NCBI RefSeq assembly: GCF_003258595.1
Contig: NZ_QHHQ01000006.1
Coordinates: forward strand, 186,001 to 250,000
Direction of reading: 5' to 3'
Origin: Acuticoccus sediminis
GTDB taxonomy: Bacteria > Pseudomonadota > Alphaproteobacteria > Rhizobiales > Amorphaceae
Length of the DNA stretch: 64,000 bases
Shown here: positions 18,929 to 27,820 of the stretch, in pieces
Numbering within the stretch: position 1 is the first letter of the stretch
Layout of the letters: each line of letters starts with the position of its first letter
The notes under the pieces: generated by a model
Told to the model about the DNA's origin: nothing
What the model saw: only the letters and a program-made list of their open reading frames with translations
Databases searched by the model: none
Made by a program: the position numbers and the translations under genes

Positions 18929-19988
18929 CGGCCATCTCCACGCCCGGCGCGAACTCGGGCGGCGGGGCGCCGGCGGCCGACCAGGCGTCGATCTCGTCGA
19001 CGAAGTGGCAGGCCGAGAGACGCGCGGCGCCGACCGGGCGCAGCGCCGGCTCGTCCGCCGCGCAGACCGTCCGTCCGCGCGAGAGGCCGCAGCGGGGGTG
19101 GAAGACGCAGCCGGACGGGTGCTCGCCAACGGCCGGCGGCTGGCCGGGGATCGGCGACAGCGCGTGCATGTCGGTGTCGTGGCGCGGGATCGAGTTGAGG
19201 AGGCCGATGGTGTAGGGGTGCCGCGGCCCCTCGAAGAGGGGATCGACCGCGGCGCGCTCCATCATCCGCCCGCCGTACATCACGCCGACATCGTCGGAAT
19301 ATTCGGCGACGAGGCCGAGGTCGTGGGTGACGAGGATCATCGCCGCGCCGGTCTCCTCGCGCACCTTCGCCAGAACCTCCATCACCTGGGCCTGGATGGT
19401 GACGTCGAGCGCCGTCGTCGGCTCGTCGGCGATGAGGAGCTTGGGCGTGTTGGCGACGGCCATCGCGATCATCGCGCGCTGGCGCATGCCGCCGGAGAAC
19501 TCGTGCGGGTACTGGCGCACGCGCCGGGCCGGGTCGGGTACGCCGACGAGGTCGAGGAGCTCGATCGACCGGTCGCGCCGGGCCCTCGGGCTCATCGTGC
19601 GGTCGTGGATCGCGATCATCTCCTCGATCTGCCGGCCGATGGTGATCACCGGGTTGAAGGAGGTCATCGGGTCCTGGAAGATCATCGCGACCTTCGTGCC
19701 GCGCAGCGTCATCAGCTCCGCCTCGGGCAGGGCGAGCAGGTCGCGTCCCTCGAACATCGCCGTGCCGCCGGTCACCGAGACCGACGCGCTGTCGAGAAGG
19801 CCCATGAGGGCGAGCATCGTGATGCTCTTGCCGGAGCCGGACTCGCCGACGACGCTGAAGACGCCGCCCGAGGGGACGTCGAAGGAGACGTTGTTGACGA
19901 TGCGGGCGGTGCCGTCCGGCGTCGCGACGTCGATGACGAGGTCGCGCACGGACAGGACCGGTGCGGGGGTCGGGGAACCGTCGGTCAC
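18921..19988 (-). CDS. Dipeptide-type ABC transporter ATP-binding protein (DppD-like)
   Basis: A 355-residue ATPase partner of the DppF-like subunit. Walker A is GESGSGKSI, Q-loop FQDPMTSFNP, signature SGGMRQRAMIAMA, Walker B LLIADEPTTALD and H-loop ILVTHDLGLV. The C-terminal extension has GCVFHPRC and further Cys residues. A GTG start at 19,988 is assigned because GGAGG (19,995-19,999) precedes it and it begins only two bases after the permease stop. The expected ATPase heterodimer drives the permeases encoded just upstream. Confidence 0.92.
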
Positions 19989-19990
19989 AG

Positions 19991-20890
19991 TCAGCCTCCG
20001 AAACTCTGCGCGCGCCCCTCGGAGGTGAAGCGCTGGGAGAAGAACTGGACGCCGGCGATCATCATGAAGAGGACGATGCCGGGCAGCACGGCCATCCAAG
20101 GGTTGAGCTGCAGGTAGCTCTGCCCCTCGGCGATCATCAGGCCGAGGCTCGGCAGCGGCGGCTGGATGCCGAGGCCGAGATAGCTGATGGACGACTCGAT
20201 GATGATGATCGTGCCGAGCTCGTAGGAGCCGACGATGATCATCTGCGGCAGCACGTTGGGCAGGAGGTGGTGCCAGATGTTCCACCGCCACGAGGCGCCC
20301 TGCGTCTTGGCCGACAGCACGAACTCGCGCTCGCGCAGCGACAGCGCCATCGCGCGGGCGACGCGGCCGTAGGAAACCCAGCTCGTGAAGCCGAGGAGGA
20401 GGGTGAGGTTGAGGATGCTCGGCCCCACCACCGCGGTGACGGCGATCAGCAGAAGGATGCGCGGGATCGCGAGCTGCAGGTCGGCGAGGCCCATGATCGC
20501 CTGCTCGAGCGGACCGCGGAAGAAGCCCGCGACGAGGCCGAGCGTCACGCCGATGACGAGGCTGATCGCCACCGCCGCGAGACCGATGAAGCCCGAGACG
20601 CGCGTCGCGACGGCGATGCGGCTGAGGTAGTCGCGCCCCAGCGCGTCGGCGCCGAGGAGGTAGAACTTGCCACTCGGCCCGTCCGCGGTCTGGAACGGCT
20701 CGAGGTAGCCGGCGAAGAGGTCCTGCCCGTACGGGTCGTAGCTCGGCAGGAGCGGCGTCAGCAGTGCCACCGCCGCCGTCGCCGAGAGCAGGACGATGGC
20801 CGCGTAGAAGGAGAACGGCTGTCCTGTGAAGACGCCGGCGACGGAACGGGCGAGGCCGCGCTTGGCCGGGGTCGAGGTCACGGTGCTCAT
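19991..20890 (-). CDS. Dipeptide-type ABC transporter permease (DppC-like)
   Basis: A 299-residue inner-membrane permease with an N-terminal helix (FYAAIVLLSATAAVALLTPLL), a periplasmic loop containing LGADALGRDYLSRI, and five further helices. The EAA loop coupling it to the ATPases is around SYGRVARAMALSLREREFV. LGADxxGRD is diagnostic of DppC/OppC. It overlaps the DppB-like gene by four bases (ATGA) and is followed after two bases by the DppD-like gene. Confidence 0.92.
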   Translation of the reverse strand: MSTVTSTPAKRGLARSVAGVFTGQPFSFYAAIVLLSATAAVALLTPLLPSYDPYGQDLFAGYLEPFQTADGPSGKFYLLGADALGRDYLSRIAVATRVSGFIGLAAVAISLVIGVTLGLVAGFFRGPLEQAIMGLADLQLAIPRILLLIAVTAVVGPSILNLTLLLGFTSWVSYGRVARAMALSLREREFVLSAKTQGASWRWNIWHHLLPNVLPQMIIVGSYELGTIIIIESSISYLGLGIQPPLPSLGLMIAEGQSYLQLNPWMAVLPGIVLFMMIAGVQFFSQRFTSEGRAQSFGG

Positions 20891-21804
20891 GAGAGGCGCA
20901 CCCGGGGATCGAGGATGCCGTAGAGGAGATCCACAACGAGGTTGATCGTCACGAAGAGGAGCGAGGCGACGACGACGCCGGCGATCACCACCGGGTAGTC
21001 GCGCTGGACCACCGCGTCGACGACAAGCCGCCCCATGCCGGGCCAGGAGAACACAGACTCGGTGATGATCGTGCCGCCGAGCAGGATGCCGAGGTTGATA
21101 CCGGCGACGGTGATCAGCGGCAGCAGCGCGTTGGGCAGCATGTGGCGCAGGATGATCATCCGCCGCGACTGCCCCTTGGAGCGGGCGGTCCGCACGTAGT
21201 CCTGGCTCTGCTCCTCACCGAACGCCGAATCGAGCAGGCGCAGGTAGAGAGCCACCTCGAACGTCGCGAGCGTCAGGGCCGGCAGGATGAGGTGCTCGAT
21301 CCCGCCGCGTCCGCGCGAGGGCAGCCACTGCAGCACGACCGAGAAGATCAGGATCATCAGCAGGCCGAAGAAGAAGACCGGGATCGCCTGGCGGAAGAAG
21401 GCCGTCCACATCACCGCAGTGCGCAGACGCTGGCTGCCGGTGAGGCGGATCGCGAGGACTGCCGCGAACGCGATCAGGATGCCCAGGGCGAAGGCAGTGA
21501 AGGCGAGCTCGAGCGTGGCCGGCAGCCGGTCGAGGACCAGACTGGTCGCCGGGACGTGCTGGCGCAGCGACGTGCCGAGGTCGCCGACGGCCGCCTTCTG
21601 CAGGAAGAGGAGGAACTGCCACCAGAGCGGCTCCTCGAGGCCGAGCTCGGTGCGCAGCTTGAGGACGTCCTCGGCGGTCGCGTGCTCGGACAGGAGGAGG
21701 GCCGCCGGGTCGCCGGAGAGGCGCACGAGGAAGAACGAGACCGTCAGCACGCCCAGGATCGTCAGCGCCGCCTGAGCGACGCGGCGCATCAGGAACCTCA
21801 GCAC
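20887..21804 (-). CDS. Dipeptide-type ABC transporter permease (DppB-like)
   Basis: A 305-residue permease, the first gene of the minus-strand importer operon. It has the N-terminal helix with ILGVLTVSFFLVRLSGDPA, a typical DppB opening, six membrane segments, and the EAA loop near RTARSKGQSRRMIILRHML. The order DppB, DppC, DppD, DppF, binding protein, cysteine hydrolase, amidohydrolase runs for about 7.3 kb. Transcription likely starts in 21,805-22,085, next to a perfect palindrome at 21,957. Confidence 0.92.
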   Translation of the reverse strand: MLRFLMRRVAQAALTILGVLTVSFFLVRLSGDPAALLLSEHATAEDVLKLRTELGLEEPLWWQFLLFLQKAAVGDLGTSLRQHVPATSLVLDRLPATLELAFTAFALGILIAFAAVLAIRLTGSQRLRTAVMWTAFFRQAIPVFFFGLLMILIFSVVLQWLPSRGRGGIEHLILPALTLATFEVALYLRLLDSAFGEEQSQDYVRTARSKGQSRRMIILRHMLPNALLPLITVAGINLGILLGGTIITESVFSWPGMGRLVVDAVVQRDYPVVIAGVVVASLLFVTINLVVDLLYGILDPRVRLS

Positions 21805-21956
21805 GCCCGCCTCCCTGCCTGAATCAGCGGATGGGCGAAGGTGTCGTGCCCGGTACTCGCGAACCGAGCGATCACGATCCTACCGTCCATGTCGTGCCAC
21901 CATACCGGATCCCAGAGCCTCGTGTTGGTTCAAGAGGTAGTATGCATGAAACAGGC

Positions 21957-21971
21957 CATGTATGATACATG
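21957..21971. promoter_or_regulatory. Perfect 15-base palindrome, candidate GntR/FCD operator
   Basis: CATGTAT-G-ATACATG is a perfect inverted repeat with one central base, in the AT-richest part of the 281-base divergent region between the DppB-like gene and the acyl-CoA dehydrogenase gene. The ATGTATnATACAT form resembles operators of GntR-superfamily FCD regulators, and such a regulator is encoded at 24,479-25,213. The pairing of the two is inference. Confidence 0.5.
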
Positions 21972-22085
21972 AATCAGATTAGGTGCTATGCGTAGTACCT
22001 TAGCTTTCGTGTCGCACCTGCAGGCCACCGGCCGATCCCGTGATCGCGCCGTGGCCGGGCGCACCAGATCCTGGAGACCAGACCG

Positions 22086-23219
22086 ATGACGACCGCGGAT
22101 GACGAACAGCTCGTCCTTCAATCCGTCGATGCCTTCTGCGAGCGTCATCTGACACCGGCCGAGGTGCAGCGGCGGGACGAAGCGCACACGCCGGCGAACG
22201 ATCTCCTGGTGCCGATGGCCGAGATGGGCCTCATCCGCGCGCCGTTCCCGGAGGCGGTCGGCGGCATCGACCTGCCGTGGTCGTCGATGTGCAAGGTGCA
22301 GGAGCGGCTCTCCTACAGCGCCTATTTCGCCGGCTCGATCCTCAACCGGGTGCTCTCCTTCGGCATCATGCCGCTGATGGCGCACGGGACGGAGGCGCAG
22401 AAGGACGCCCTCCTGCCGGGCCTCTTCGACGGGCAGCGCGTCATCGCGCTGGCGCTCACCGAACCCGACGTCGGGTCGGACGCGCGGGCGGTGAAGACGC
22501 GCGCCGTGCGGAAGGGCGACGGCTGGGTGCTGAACGGCCGCAAGACCTGGATCAGCGACGCGGGCGGGGCCTCGCACCTCCTCACCCTGTGCCGTACGCC
22601 GGAGGAGGGGGAGCGCTCGCTCACCGCCTTCCTCGTGCCGACCGACGCGCCGGGCATCGCGATGACGACGCTGCCGAAGGTGGGCAACAACTGCATGCCG
22701 TCCTACGACATCGGCCTCGACGACGTGCCGGTGGCGGACGAGTGGCGGCTGGCGGACGTCGGCAAGGGCTTCGCTGCGGTCACCTCGGCGCTGATCTACT
22801 CGCGCGCCAGCCAGGCGGCGACCAATGTCGGCCTCGCCCAGTCCGCCGCCGACCTCGCCACGCAGTATGCGCGCGAGCGGCATCAGTTCGGCCGCGCGAT
22901 CGGCGAGTTTCAGGTGATCAAGCACCGCCTCGTCGACATGCACACCGAGGTGATGAAGGCGCGGCTGATGGTGCGCGAGCTGGCCCGCCGGATCGACATG
23001 GGCGAGGAGCCGCTGGAGATCGCCGCGATGGCCAAGATCACCGCGACCGAGGCGCTGCAGTTCGTGGTCAACCACGGCATGCAGATCATGGCGAGCGCGG
23101 GCTACTCGATGGACAGCGCCATGCAGCGGCACTGGCGCGATGCGCGCCTCTTCACCTTCGGCGAAGGGTCCAACGAGATCCAGCGCGAGATCATCGCCAA
23201 GGTGCTGCGGATCCCCTGA
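22086..23219 (+). CDS. Acyl-CoA dehydrogenase
   Basis: A 377-residue flavoprotein of the acyl-CoA dehydrogenase family, full length. FAD- and substrate-binding landmarks are ALTEPDVGSDARAVKT and KTWISDAGGASHLL. The dimer helix contains ARERHQFGRAIGEFQ. The catalytic base region is TFGEGSNEIQREIIAKVL, with Glu in the expected EG position. It should form an alpha,beta-double bond in an acyl-CoA and pass electrons to ETF. It diverges from the Dpp-like importer across the palindrome-bearing region, so both may respond to one regulator. Confidence 0.9.
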   Translation: MTTADDEQLVLQSVDAFCERHLTPAEVQRRDEAHTPANDLLVPMAEMGLIRAPFPEAVGGIDLPWSSMCKVQERLSYSAYFAGSILNRVLSFGIMPLMAHGTEAQKDALLPGLFDGQRVIALALTEPDVGSDARAVKTRAVRKGDGWVLNGRKTWISDAGGASHLLTLCRTPEEGERSLTAFLVPTDAPGIAMTTLPKVGNNCMPSYDIGLDDVPVADEWRLADVGKGFAAVTSALIYSRASQAATNVGLAQSAADLATQYARERHQFGRAIGEFQVIKHRLVDMHTEVMKARLMVRELARRIDMGEEPLEIAAMAKITATEALQFVVNHGMQIMASAGYSMDSAMQRHWRDARLFTFGEGSNEIQREIIAKVLRIP

Positions 23220-23279
23220 CCCGCGGCCGCGCGGCGCCGCCCCGCCGGTGGTGATCCGGCAGGGTGGGCCGTCCCGGTT

Positions 23280-24134
23280 CTACCGGCCGTCCAGGAAGGA
23301 GAGGAAGCCGGCGACGGTCGTCTCGGCGTCCCCCTCGGTGGAGACGCCCGGCGTCCTGAGGTGCTGCGCCCCGGGCAGCAGCGCGGCGACGGCGTCGAAG
23401 TAGACCGCGAGCATGTCGGTCGCGGCGACCGAGAGGAGCGTCGGCACGTCGACCAGCGGCAGGCGCGCCTCCTTGTCGTAGGCGAGCGCCGACTGGTACG
23501 GCAGGTGGTACGTCCGCGCCGCCTTCAGCACCTCGATCACCTTGTCGTGCAGCACGTCAGCCGGCGGCAGGCCGACGTCGCGCACGTGCGCCTTGTCCCG
23601 CTTGTACCAGGGCCAGAACAGGTACGTGTCGCGCACGAAATTGAAGATCCAGTGGATGTGCCCGCCGCTCTGGTCGACGGTGATTCCCGGCGCGTAGTTC
23701 TCCAGCAGGTCCGCCTGCTCCTCGGGTGCGTAGACCGACATGCCGTCGAGGATCATGCGGTGCACGCGGTCCTTGTGGGCGATGGCGATTTCGCAGGCGA
23801 TGTTGCCGCCGGTGTGGCTGCCGTAGAGGTCGAACCGGTCGATGCCGAGCGCGGCGAGGGCGCGGGCATGGGCGTCGGCGTAGGGGAGGATGTCGCGCGT
23901 CAGGTGCCGCGGCGGGGCGGAGTCGCCGTTGCCGAGCGTGTCCAGCGCCACAACGCGCCGCGTCCGCGCCAGGCGCTGCATCAGCGGCACCAGCATCAGC
24001 GACGAGCCCGGGGAGGGGTGGATCATGACGAGCGGCAGCCCGTCGTGGGCCTCGCCGGCGGTGCGGTAGTGCACCTGACCCTCGTCGATGTCGACGAAGC
24101 CGCGGCGGATGGGCGGTTTGGTGTCTCGTGTCAT
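23280..24134 (-). CDS. Alpha/beta-hydrolase fold protein with His at the nucleophile elbow
   Basis: A 284-residue alpha/beta hydrolase. The oxyanion strand is LVMIHPSPGSS and the next landmark VVALDTLGNGDSAPP. At the nucleophile elbow, where G-x-Ser-x-G is expected, it reads G-S106-H107-T-G109 (YGSHTGGN), putting His in the nucleophile position. Either Ser106 serves in a shifted elbow or the protein uses another chemistry or is a binder; I recall GSHTG variants elsewhere in proteobacteria, so this may be a real subgroup. The start at 24,134 begins directly before the fold. It is divergent from the GntR regulator gene. Confidence 0.8.
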   Translation of the reverse strand: MTRDTKPPIRRGFVDIDEGQVHYRTAGEAHDGLPLVMIHPSPGSSLMLVPLMQRLARTRRVVALDTLGNGDSAPPRHLTRDILPYADAHARALAALGIDRFDLYGSHTGGNIACEIAIAHKDRVHRMILDGMSVYAPEEQADLLENYAPGITVDQSGGHIHWIFNFVRDTYLFWPWYKRDKAHVRDVGLPPADVLHDKVIEVLKAARTYHLPYQSALAYDKEARLPLVDVPTLLSVAATDMLAVYFDAVAALLPGAQHLRTPGVSTEGDAETTVAGFLSFLDGR

Positions 24135-24478
24135 GGTGGCAGTCGTCTCGGCTTGCAGGGCGCGGCCCGGTCCGGCCGCGCTGGGGCGGCGATCGCGCCC
24201 GCCGCGCGCCGGAGCGGCCCTGCGCCGGAGGACCGGTTGGCGGGATGGCCGGTGAACGGGATCGCCACCACGTCGATACGGAAGATCGGCCGCCCTGGCC
24301 ATCGCCGCCCGCTCGAAAAGCCCCACGGTCCACCCGCATCCGGTCGCCTTGACGCAGGCGTTCCGCCCCGCGGACCAGGGGCAGAGTGCGCGGCTGTAAG
24401 CTGTCGACAGTTGACAGTACGCGGGCCGCGGTGCAGGTGACGGCGAACGATGTGGGCGTGAGCGGGACCGTCGGCGCA
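24135..24478. other. 344-base divergent gap before the GntR gene
   Basis: It holds no credible gene. It must contain promoters for the alpha/beta hydrolase (minus) and the GntR regulator (plus). The only clear signal is the CTGTCGACAG palindrome with a neighbouring repeat at 24,401-24,417; the frame upstream of the GntR start translates without recognisable structure. Confidence 0.4.
24401..24417. promoter_or_regulatory. CTGTCGACAG palindrome plus nearby repeat, possible operator
   Basis: A perfect 10-base palindrome (24,401-24,410) is followed after two bases by another GACAG (24,413-24,417), giving two overlapping CTGTC/GACAG pairings about 60-80 bases before the GntR start. Autoregulation by the GntR protein is plausible, but the sequence differs from the 21,957 palindrome. 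Confidence 0.3.
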
Positions 24479-25213
24479 ATGCCAATCGAAGCGATCGAGA
24501 AGCGGGCCTCGCTGAGCGATATCGCCATGGAACGGCTGGTCGATGCCGTTTCGCGCGGCGAGCTCGTCCCGGGGGAACGCTTCCAGGAGGCGGCGCTCGC
24601 CCGCCAGCTCGGGATCAGCCGCGGGCCGCTGCGCGAGGCGATCCGCCGGCTCGAGGGCCGCAATCTCCTCGTGCGCGTCCCGCACGTCGGCGTCATGGTC
24701 GCTAGCCCCTCGCCGGAGGAGATCCTCGACCTCTTCATGATGCGCGAGGCGCTGGAGGGGCTCGCCTGCCGCCTCGCCGCCGAGCGCATGACCGACGGCG
24801 AACTCGACGAGATCGACGCCGTCCTCGCCCGGCACGGCGAACAGCCCGACGTGACCTCCGGCAACGGCTACTACCAGTTCCCCGGCGACCAGGATTTCCA
24901 CTACCGGATCATCCGCGGCAGCCGCTCGGCGCGCCTCGAGGAGCTGCTCCTCGGCGAGCTGTACCATTTCATGCGGATCTTCCGTTACCAGTCGAGCGTC
25001 GAGCCCGGCCGGGCGCAGGCCGCCCACACCGAACACGTCGACGTCGCCCGGGCCCTGCGCCGGCGGGATCCGGACGCGGCCGAGGCCGCGATGCGCCTCC
25101 ACACGGCGCATGCCCGCCTCTCGATCGCCAGGGCCGTCGAACAGGCGCGGGCCCGGCACGGCGACAACAGGGATCGCGGCGGCACGGACCGCGGCAACAA
25201 GGACCAGGAGTGA
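24479..25213 (+). CDS. GntR-family transcriptional regulator, FCD ligand domain
   Basis: A 244-residue FadR-subfamily regulator. Residues about 8-75 form the winged helix, with ARQLGISRGPLREAIRRLEG as recognition region. The rest is an FCD domain with metal/ligand residues visible in DQDFHYRII, TEHVDVARAL and LHTAHARLS. Such proteins sense organic acids and repress catabolic and transport operons. ATG at 24,479 is chosen because homology begins there; ATG at 24,386 is an alternative. It ends 5 bases before the PEP-mutase-family gene, so the two form an operon, and it is the obvious candidate regulator for the nearby importer. Confidence 0.88.
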   Translation: MPIEAIEKRASLSDIAMERLVDAVSRGELVPGERFQEAALARQLGISRGPLREAIRRLEGRNLLVRVPHVGVMVASPSPEEILDLFMMREALEGLACRLAAERMTDGELDEIDAVLARHGEQPDVTSGNGYYQFPGDQDFHYRIIRGSRSARLEELLLGELYHFMRIFRYQSSVEPGRAQAAHTEHVDVARALRRRDPDAAEAAMRLHTAHARLSIARAVEQARARHGDNRDRGGTDRGNKDQE

Positions 25214-25218
25214 GAACG

Positions 25219-26103
25219 ATGGGATCAGACCATGCCCGCAGCCTGAAGCAGGCGGTCGCGGAACGGCGCGCGCTGCTCGTCCCGGGCGTGATGAACGCGC
25301 TCGCAGCCCGCGTTGCGGACGACATGGGCTTCGAGGCGCTCTACGTCACCGGCGCCGGCGTCACCAACGCCTACCTCGGCCTTCCGGACGTCGCCTTCCT
25401 GACGCTGACCCAGCTCGCCGACCATGTCGCCGCGATCCGCAACATCACGGACAAGCCGCTCCTCGTCGACGGTGACACCGGCTTCGGCAACGCGGTCAAC
25501 GTGTGGCACACCGTGCGCACCCTGGAGCAGGCCGGGGCGAGCGCCATCCAGCTCGAAGACCAGGACTTCCCCAAGCGCTGCGGCCACTTCGACGGCAAAT
25601 CCGTCATCACCGCCGCCGAAATGGAGCAGAAGGTCCGCTCCGCCGTCGACGCGCGGCGGGACGAGAACCTCCAGATCATCGCCCGCACGGACGCCTACGC
25701 CATCCACGGCCTCGACGCCGCGGTCGAGCGGGCCGAGCGCTACGTCGCCGCCGGCGCGGACATCGTCTTCGTCGAGGCGCCGAAGCGGCCGGAGGAGATC
25801 GGCGAGATCGTGCGCCGGGTGTCCGCCCCGCACCTCGTCAACATGGTGATCGGCGGGAAGACGCCGCCGATGTCCTACGAGGACCTCTCCGCCGCGGGGG
25901 CCGCGATCGTGCTCTACGCCAACGCGTCGCTGCAGGGCGCGATCTTGGGGATGCAGACGGCGCTCGGCCAGCTCCGCACGACGAAGGTGATCAGCGAGGC
26001 CGACGGCGTGGTCGCCCCGTTCTCCGAGCGCCAGCGCCTCGTCGGCAAGGACCTCGTCGACGAGATGGACACCCGCTACGGCGTCGCGGCCGACGCTTCC
26101 TGA
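25219..26103 (+). CDS. Isocitrate lyase/PEP mutase-family enzyme
   Basis: A 294-residue TIM-barrel lyase. The catalytic loop KRCGHFDGK keeps the Cys-containing KRCGH motif of methylisocitrate lyase/2,3-dimethylmalate lyase-type enzymes, and Mg2+-binding acids are in VDGDTGFGNAVNV and IQLEDQDFPK. It probably cleaves a C-C bond in a 2-hydroxy-dicarboxylic or tricarboxylic acid, yielding pyruvate, glyoxylate or similar; oxaloacetate decarboxylase activity is another option. ATG at 25,219 follows AGGAG (25,206-25,210), better placed than the GTG at 25,210. It is co-transcribed with the GntR regulator. Confidence 0.88.
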   Translation: MGSDHARSLKQAVAERRALLVPGVMNALAARVADDMGFEALYVTGAGVTNAYLGLPDVAFLTLTQLADHVAAIRNITDKPLLVDGDTGFGNAVNVWHTVRTLEQAGASAIQLEDQDFPKRCGHFDGKSVITAAEMEQKVRSAVDARRDENLQIIARTDAYAIHGLDAAVERAERYVAAGADIVFVEAPKRPEEIGEIVRRVSAPHLVNMVIGGKTPPMSYEDLSAAGAAIVLYANASLQGAILGMQTALGQLRTTKVISEADGVVAPFSERQRLVGKDLVDEMDTRYGVAADAS

Positions 26104-26121
26104 CCCGGTGCCGGGCCGGCG

Positions 26122-27000
26122 TCATCCCCTCCCGGATGGCGCCAGGCCGAGGGCCCGCACGGCGTTCTCCTTCAGGATCAGCGGGTGGACCTCCTCGCGG
26201 AAGCCGGCGGCCCGGAAGTCCTCGATCCATGCGTCGGGCGCGATCAGCGGATAGTCGGTGCCGAACAGCATCTTGCGCTTGAGCTGCGTGTTCGCGAACT
26301 GCACGAGCTGTGGCGGAAAGTACTTCGGCCGCCAGCCCGAGAGGTCGATGTAGACGTTCGGCTTGTGCAGGCAGACCGACAGCGCCTCGTCCTGCCACGG
26401 CCAGGACGGGTGCGCGATGATCACCGTCATGTCCGGGAAATCGGCGGCGACGTCGTCGAGGTGCATCGGGTTGGAGTACTTCAGGCGCAGCCCGCCGCCG
26501 CCCGGCATTCCCGTGCCGATCCCCGAATGGCCGGAGTGGAAGAGCGCCGGCAGCCTGTGCTCGGCGATCACCTCGTAGAGCTTGTAGGCCATAGGGTCGT
26601 TGGGGAAGAAGCCCTGCAGGGTGGGGTGGAACTTGAAGCCCCTGATGAGCCCGGCCTCGATCAGCTCGCGTGCCTCGCGCACGCCCATCATCCCCTTGTG
26701 CGGGTCGATGGAGGCGAACGCCATCATGATGTCCGCGTTCTCGGCCGCCGCCTCCGCCACCTCGAGGTTGGAGATGCGCCGGTTGCCGATCGTCGACTCG
26801 CTGTCGACGCAGAACATGACGAGCCCGATCCTGCGCTCCCGGTAGTAGGCGATCGTCTCGGCGATGGTCGGCCGCTCGCCGACCTTGAAGTATCGGTTCG
26901 CCGCGTCCTCGTAGGGCTGCCAGAACGTGTCCGCCGGCTGCCGGCAGGAGCGCTCGGCGTGCGTGTGGACGTCGATGGCGACGAGGTCGTCGATGTTCAT
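26122..27000 (-). CDS. Amidohydrolase-2 family metal-dependent hydrolase
   Basis: A 292-residue TIM-barrel of the same group as the gene at 14,501, but with the metal pair intact: H12 and H14 in AIDVHTHAERS. Further ligands are GFKFHPT, LFHSGHSG, IIAHPSWPWQDE and FGTDYPLIAP. Family members are decarboxylases, hydratases or lactonases of aromatic or dicarboxylic acids. It is the third gene of a minus-strand operon with the hydroxyacyl-CoA dehydrogenase and the crotonase, 26 bases downstream of the latter, so it may act on the same ring-cleavage or beta-oxidation route. Confidence 0.87.
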   Translation of the reverse strand: MNIDDLVAIDVHTHAERSCRQPADTFWQPYEDAANRYFKVGERPTIAETIAYYRERRIGLVMFCVDSESTIGNRRISNLEVAEAAAENADIMMAFASIDPHKGMMGVREARELIEAGLIRGFKFHPTLQGFFPNDPMAYKLYEVIAEHRLPALFHSGHSGIGTGMPGGGGLRLKYSNPMHLDDVAADFPDMTVIIAHPSWPWQDEALSVCLHKPNVYIDLSGWRPKYFPPQLVQFANTQLKRKMLFGTDYPLIAPDAWIEDFRAAGFREEVHPLILKENAVRALGLAPSGRG

Positions 27001-27026
27001 GGGCTTATCCCTCCGTCTAGCGCGGG

Positions 27027-27809
27027 TTAGTCCCGCGTCACCTTTCCGGCCCGCTTCTCCAGGAAGGCGGCGAGCCGTGCCTGCGTCTCGGGCGAGCCCT
27101 CCGCGAAGGAGGCCGTCAGGGACTCCATCATCAGACCCGTCTCCGGCGCGCTGGCGGCGATCCGGGGGAGGGACTGGATGATCGCGAAGTTGCTCTCGGC
27201 CGAGTTGGATGCGATCCGCCGGGCGAGGTCGACGGCGAGCGCGCGGCCCTCGCCGTCGGCCACCCGGTAGTGGCTGAGGCCGAGTGCGAGACCCTCCTCC
27301 GAGGACAGCGTGCGGCCGGTCAGCATCAGCTCCATCACTCGGTGCGCGCCGATCAGCCGGCTGATGCGCACCGAGCCGCCGCCGCCGAGGAAGAGCCCGC
27401 GCTGCCCCTCCGGCAGACCGTAGTAGGCGGACGCCTCGGCGACGCGCACGTGCGTGGAAGCGGCGAGCTCGAGCCCGCCGCCGACCACCGCGCCGTGCAT
27501 CACCGACACCACCGGTATCATGCCGAACTCGATCTCGTGGAAGGCCCGGTGCCAGGCGCGCGAGTGGGTGACCGAGGCCATCGGGGTGTGGATCGACGTC
27601 ATTTCGGAGAGGTCGAGACCGGCGCAGAAGTGCGGTCCGGCCGCGTCCAGCACCGCCGCCTTCACGCCCTCCGGCGGGGCGGCGAAGAAGGCTGCGAGGC
27701 CCGCCACCGTCTCCATGTTGAGCGCGTTCCGCTTTTCGGGGCGCGACAGGGTGAGGATCGCGACCTCGTCCTCGACGGTCAGCGAGAGGGAGCCCGGTAG
27801 GCTGTCCAT
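27027..27809 (-). CDS. Enoyl-CoA hydratase/isomerase (crotonase) family protein
   Basis: A 260-residue crotonase. The oxyanion-hole segments are GPHFCAGLDLSEM and HGAVVGGGLELAAS. The active-site Glu region is LPEGQRGLFLGGGGSVRI, with one Glu in the hydratase position and a Gly-rich loop replacing the second. It probably hydrates or isomerises an enoyl-CoA. ATG at 27,809 is 11 bases after the stop of the hydroxyacyl-CoA dehydrogenase gene, giving two consecutive beta-oxidation-type steps in one operon. Confidence 0.88.
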   Translation of the reverse strand: MDSLPGSLSLTVEDEVAILTLSRPEKRNALNMETVAGLAAFFAAPPEGVKAAVLDAAGPHFCAGLDLSEMTSIHTPMASVTHSRAWHRAFHEIEFGMIPVVSVMHGAVVGGGLELAASTHVRVAEASAYYGLPEGQRGLFLGGGGSVRISRLIGAHRVMELMLTGRTLSSEEGLALGLSHYRVADGEGRALAVDLARRIASNSAESNFAIIQSLPRIAASAPETGLMMESLTASFAEGSPETQARLAAFLEKRAGKVTRD

Positions 27810-27820
27810 GGGCGCGGGCC

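Noticed and set aside
25219-26103. Calling the KRCGH enzyme isocitrate lyase (aceA)
   Set aside because: At 294 residues it is far too short for isocitrate lyase and fits the methylisocitrate lyase/PEP mutase-sized family instead.
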